Assembly (NCBI GenBank): GCA_012295275.1
Contig: CM022677.1
Coordinates: 21,305,631-21,325,630, forward strand
DNA length: 20,000 nt
DNA from: Chrysomallon squamiferum
Lineage: Eukaryota > Mollusca > Gastropoda > Neomphalida > Peltospiridae
Reading direction: 5' to 3'
Part shown: piece by piece, positions 19,881 to 20,000 of the stretch
Layout: the number at the start of each line of letters is the position of its first letter
Position numbering within the stretch: the stretch's first letter is position 1
The notes under the pieces: model-generated
What the model was told of the DNA's origin: nothing
The model's database searches: none
The model's input: only the letters and a program-made list of their open reading frames with translations
Position numbers and translations under genes: made by a program

Positions 19881-20000
19881 CACAATACGTATTTTTACAT
19901 AATACGTATTTCTGACATAATGCGTATTTTTACATAATACGTATTTTTTATATAATACGTATTTAACACAATACGTATTTTTCACATAATACGTATTTTT
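19881..20000. repeat. Tandem array of the palindrome AATACGTATT, running off the window
   Basis: Seven units with a 16-18 bp period carry AATACGTATT at 884, 901, 936, 954, 970 and 988 (plus 19000), with a one-base variant AATGCGTATT at 19919. The decamer is its own reverse complement. Spacers are ACATA or ACACA on the left and a T-run on the right. The array continues to the last base, so its full length is unknown. Confidence 0.9.

Overview
This window looks like nuclear DNA from a multicellular animal, not a microbe. The evidence is GT-AG splice sites, AT-rich spacer DNA, and an extreme density of di-, tri-, tetra- and pentanucleotide microsatellites. These include CT/GA tracts up to about 220 bp, plus CA/GT, ATT, GATA, TTTA and TTTTA runs. 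CpG-containing words are common in the non-repeat DNA, so strong CpG depletion of the vertebrate kind is not evident by eye. The texture resembles invertebrate, especially mollusc or other lophotrochozoan, intergenic and intronic DNA. That placement is an inference and the species cannot be named from this sequence.

The only protein-coding sequence I can support well is on the + strand. A 145-nt exon with an ATG (11165-11309) joins a 537-nt exon (11477-12013) across a 167-nt intron. Both exons end in phase 1, and together they encode the first 227 residues of an acidic, mostly disordered protein with a helical or coiled-coil C-terminal third. I do not recognise the family. The 3' end of the gene is unresolved: the next intron starts at 12014 and several possible acceptors follow. 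Candidate promoter or untranslated-exon segments lie upstream at 9660-10127 (a perfect GTCACGTGAC palindrome, then a splice-donor-like site) and at 5930-6336 (a donor-like site). Both are weak.

Layout: 1-400 is mostly unique, with a Pol III box-like motif. 400-3700 is dense CT, CA, GA and GT arrays, including a three-copy ~110-bp repeat at 2857-3267. 3690-4560 is AT-rich unique DNA. 4566-5960 holds a decaying family of ~30-bp repeats split by a large CT array. 5930-6340 is a repeat-poor, CG-containing segment. 6340-9660 is AT-rich spacer with a tRNA-derived SINE-like piece on the - strand (7403-7450), a diverged ~115-bp duplication (8115-8335) and a long GA/GATA block. 9660-12013 is the gene region. 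12014-12395 is a minisatellite built from splice-donor-like words that begins exactly at the donor of the second exon. 12400-19860 is intron or intergenic DNA with many microsatellites. 19881-20000 is a tandem array of a 10-bp palindrome that runs off the window edge.

The most interesting signals are the donor-word minisatellite abutting a real exon, the degenerate ~30-bp repeat family, and the palindromic terminal array. No operon, CRISPR array, phage or bacterial insertion sequence is present. Coordinates and copy counts for repeats were made by eye and may be off by a few bases or one unit.
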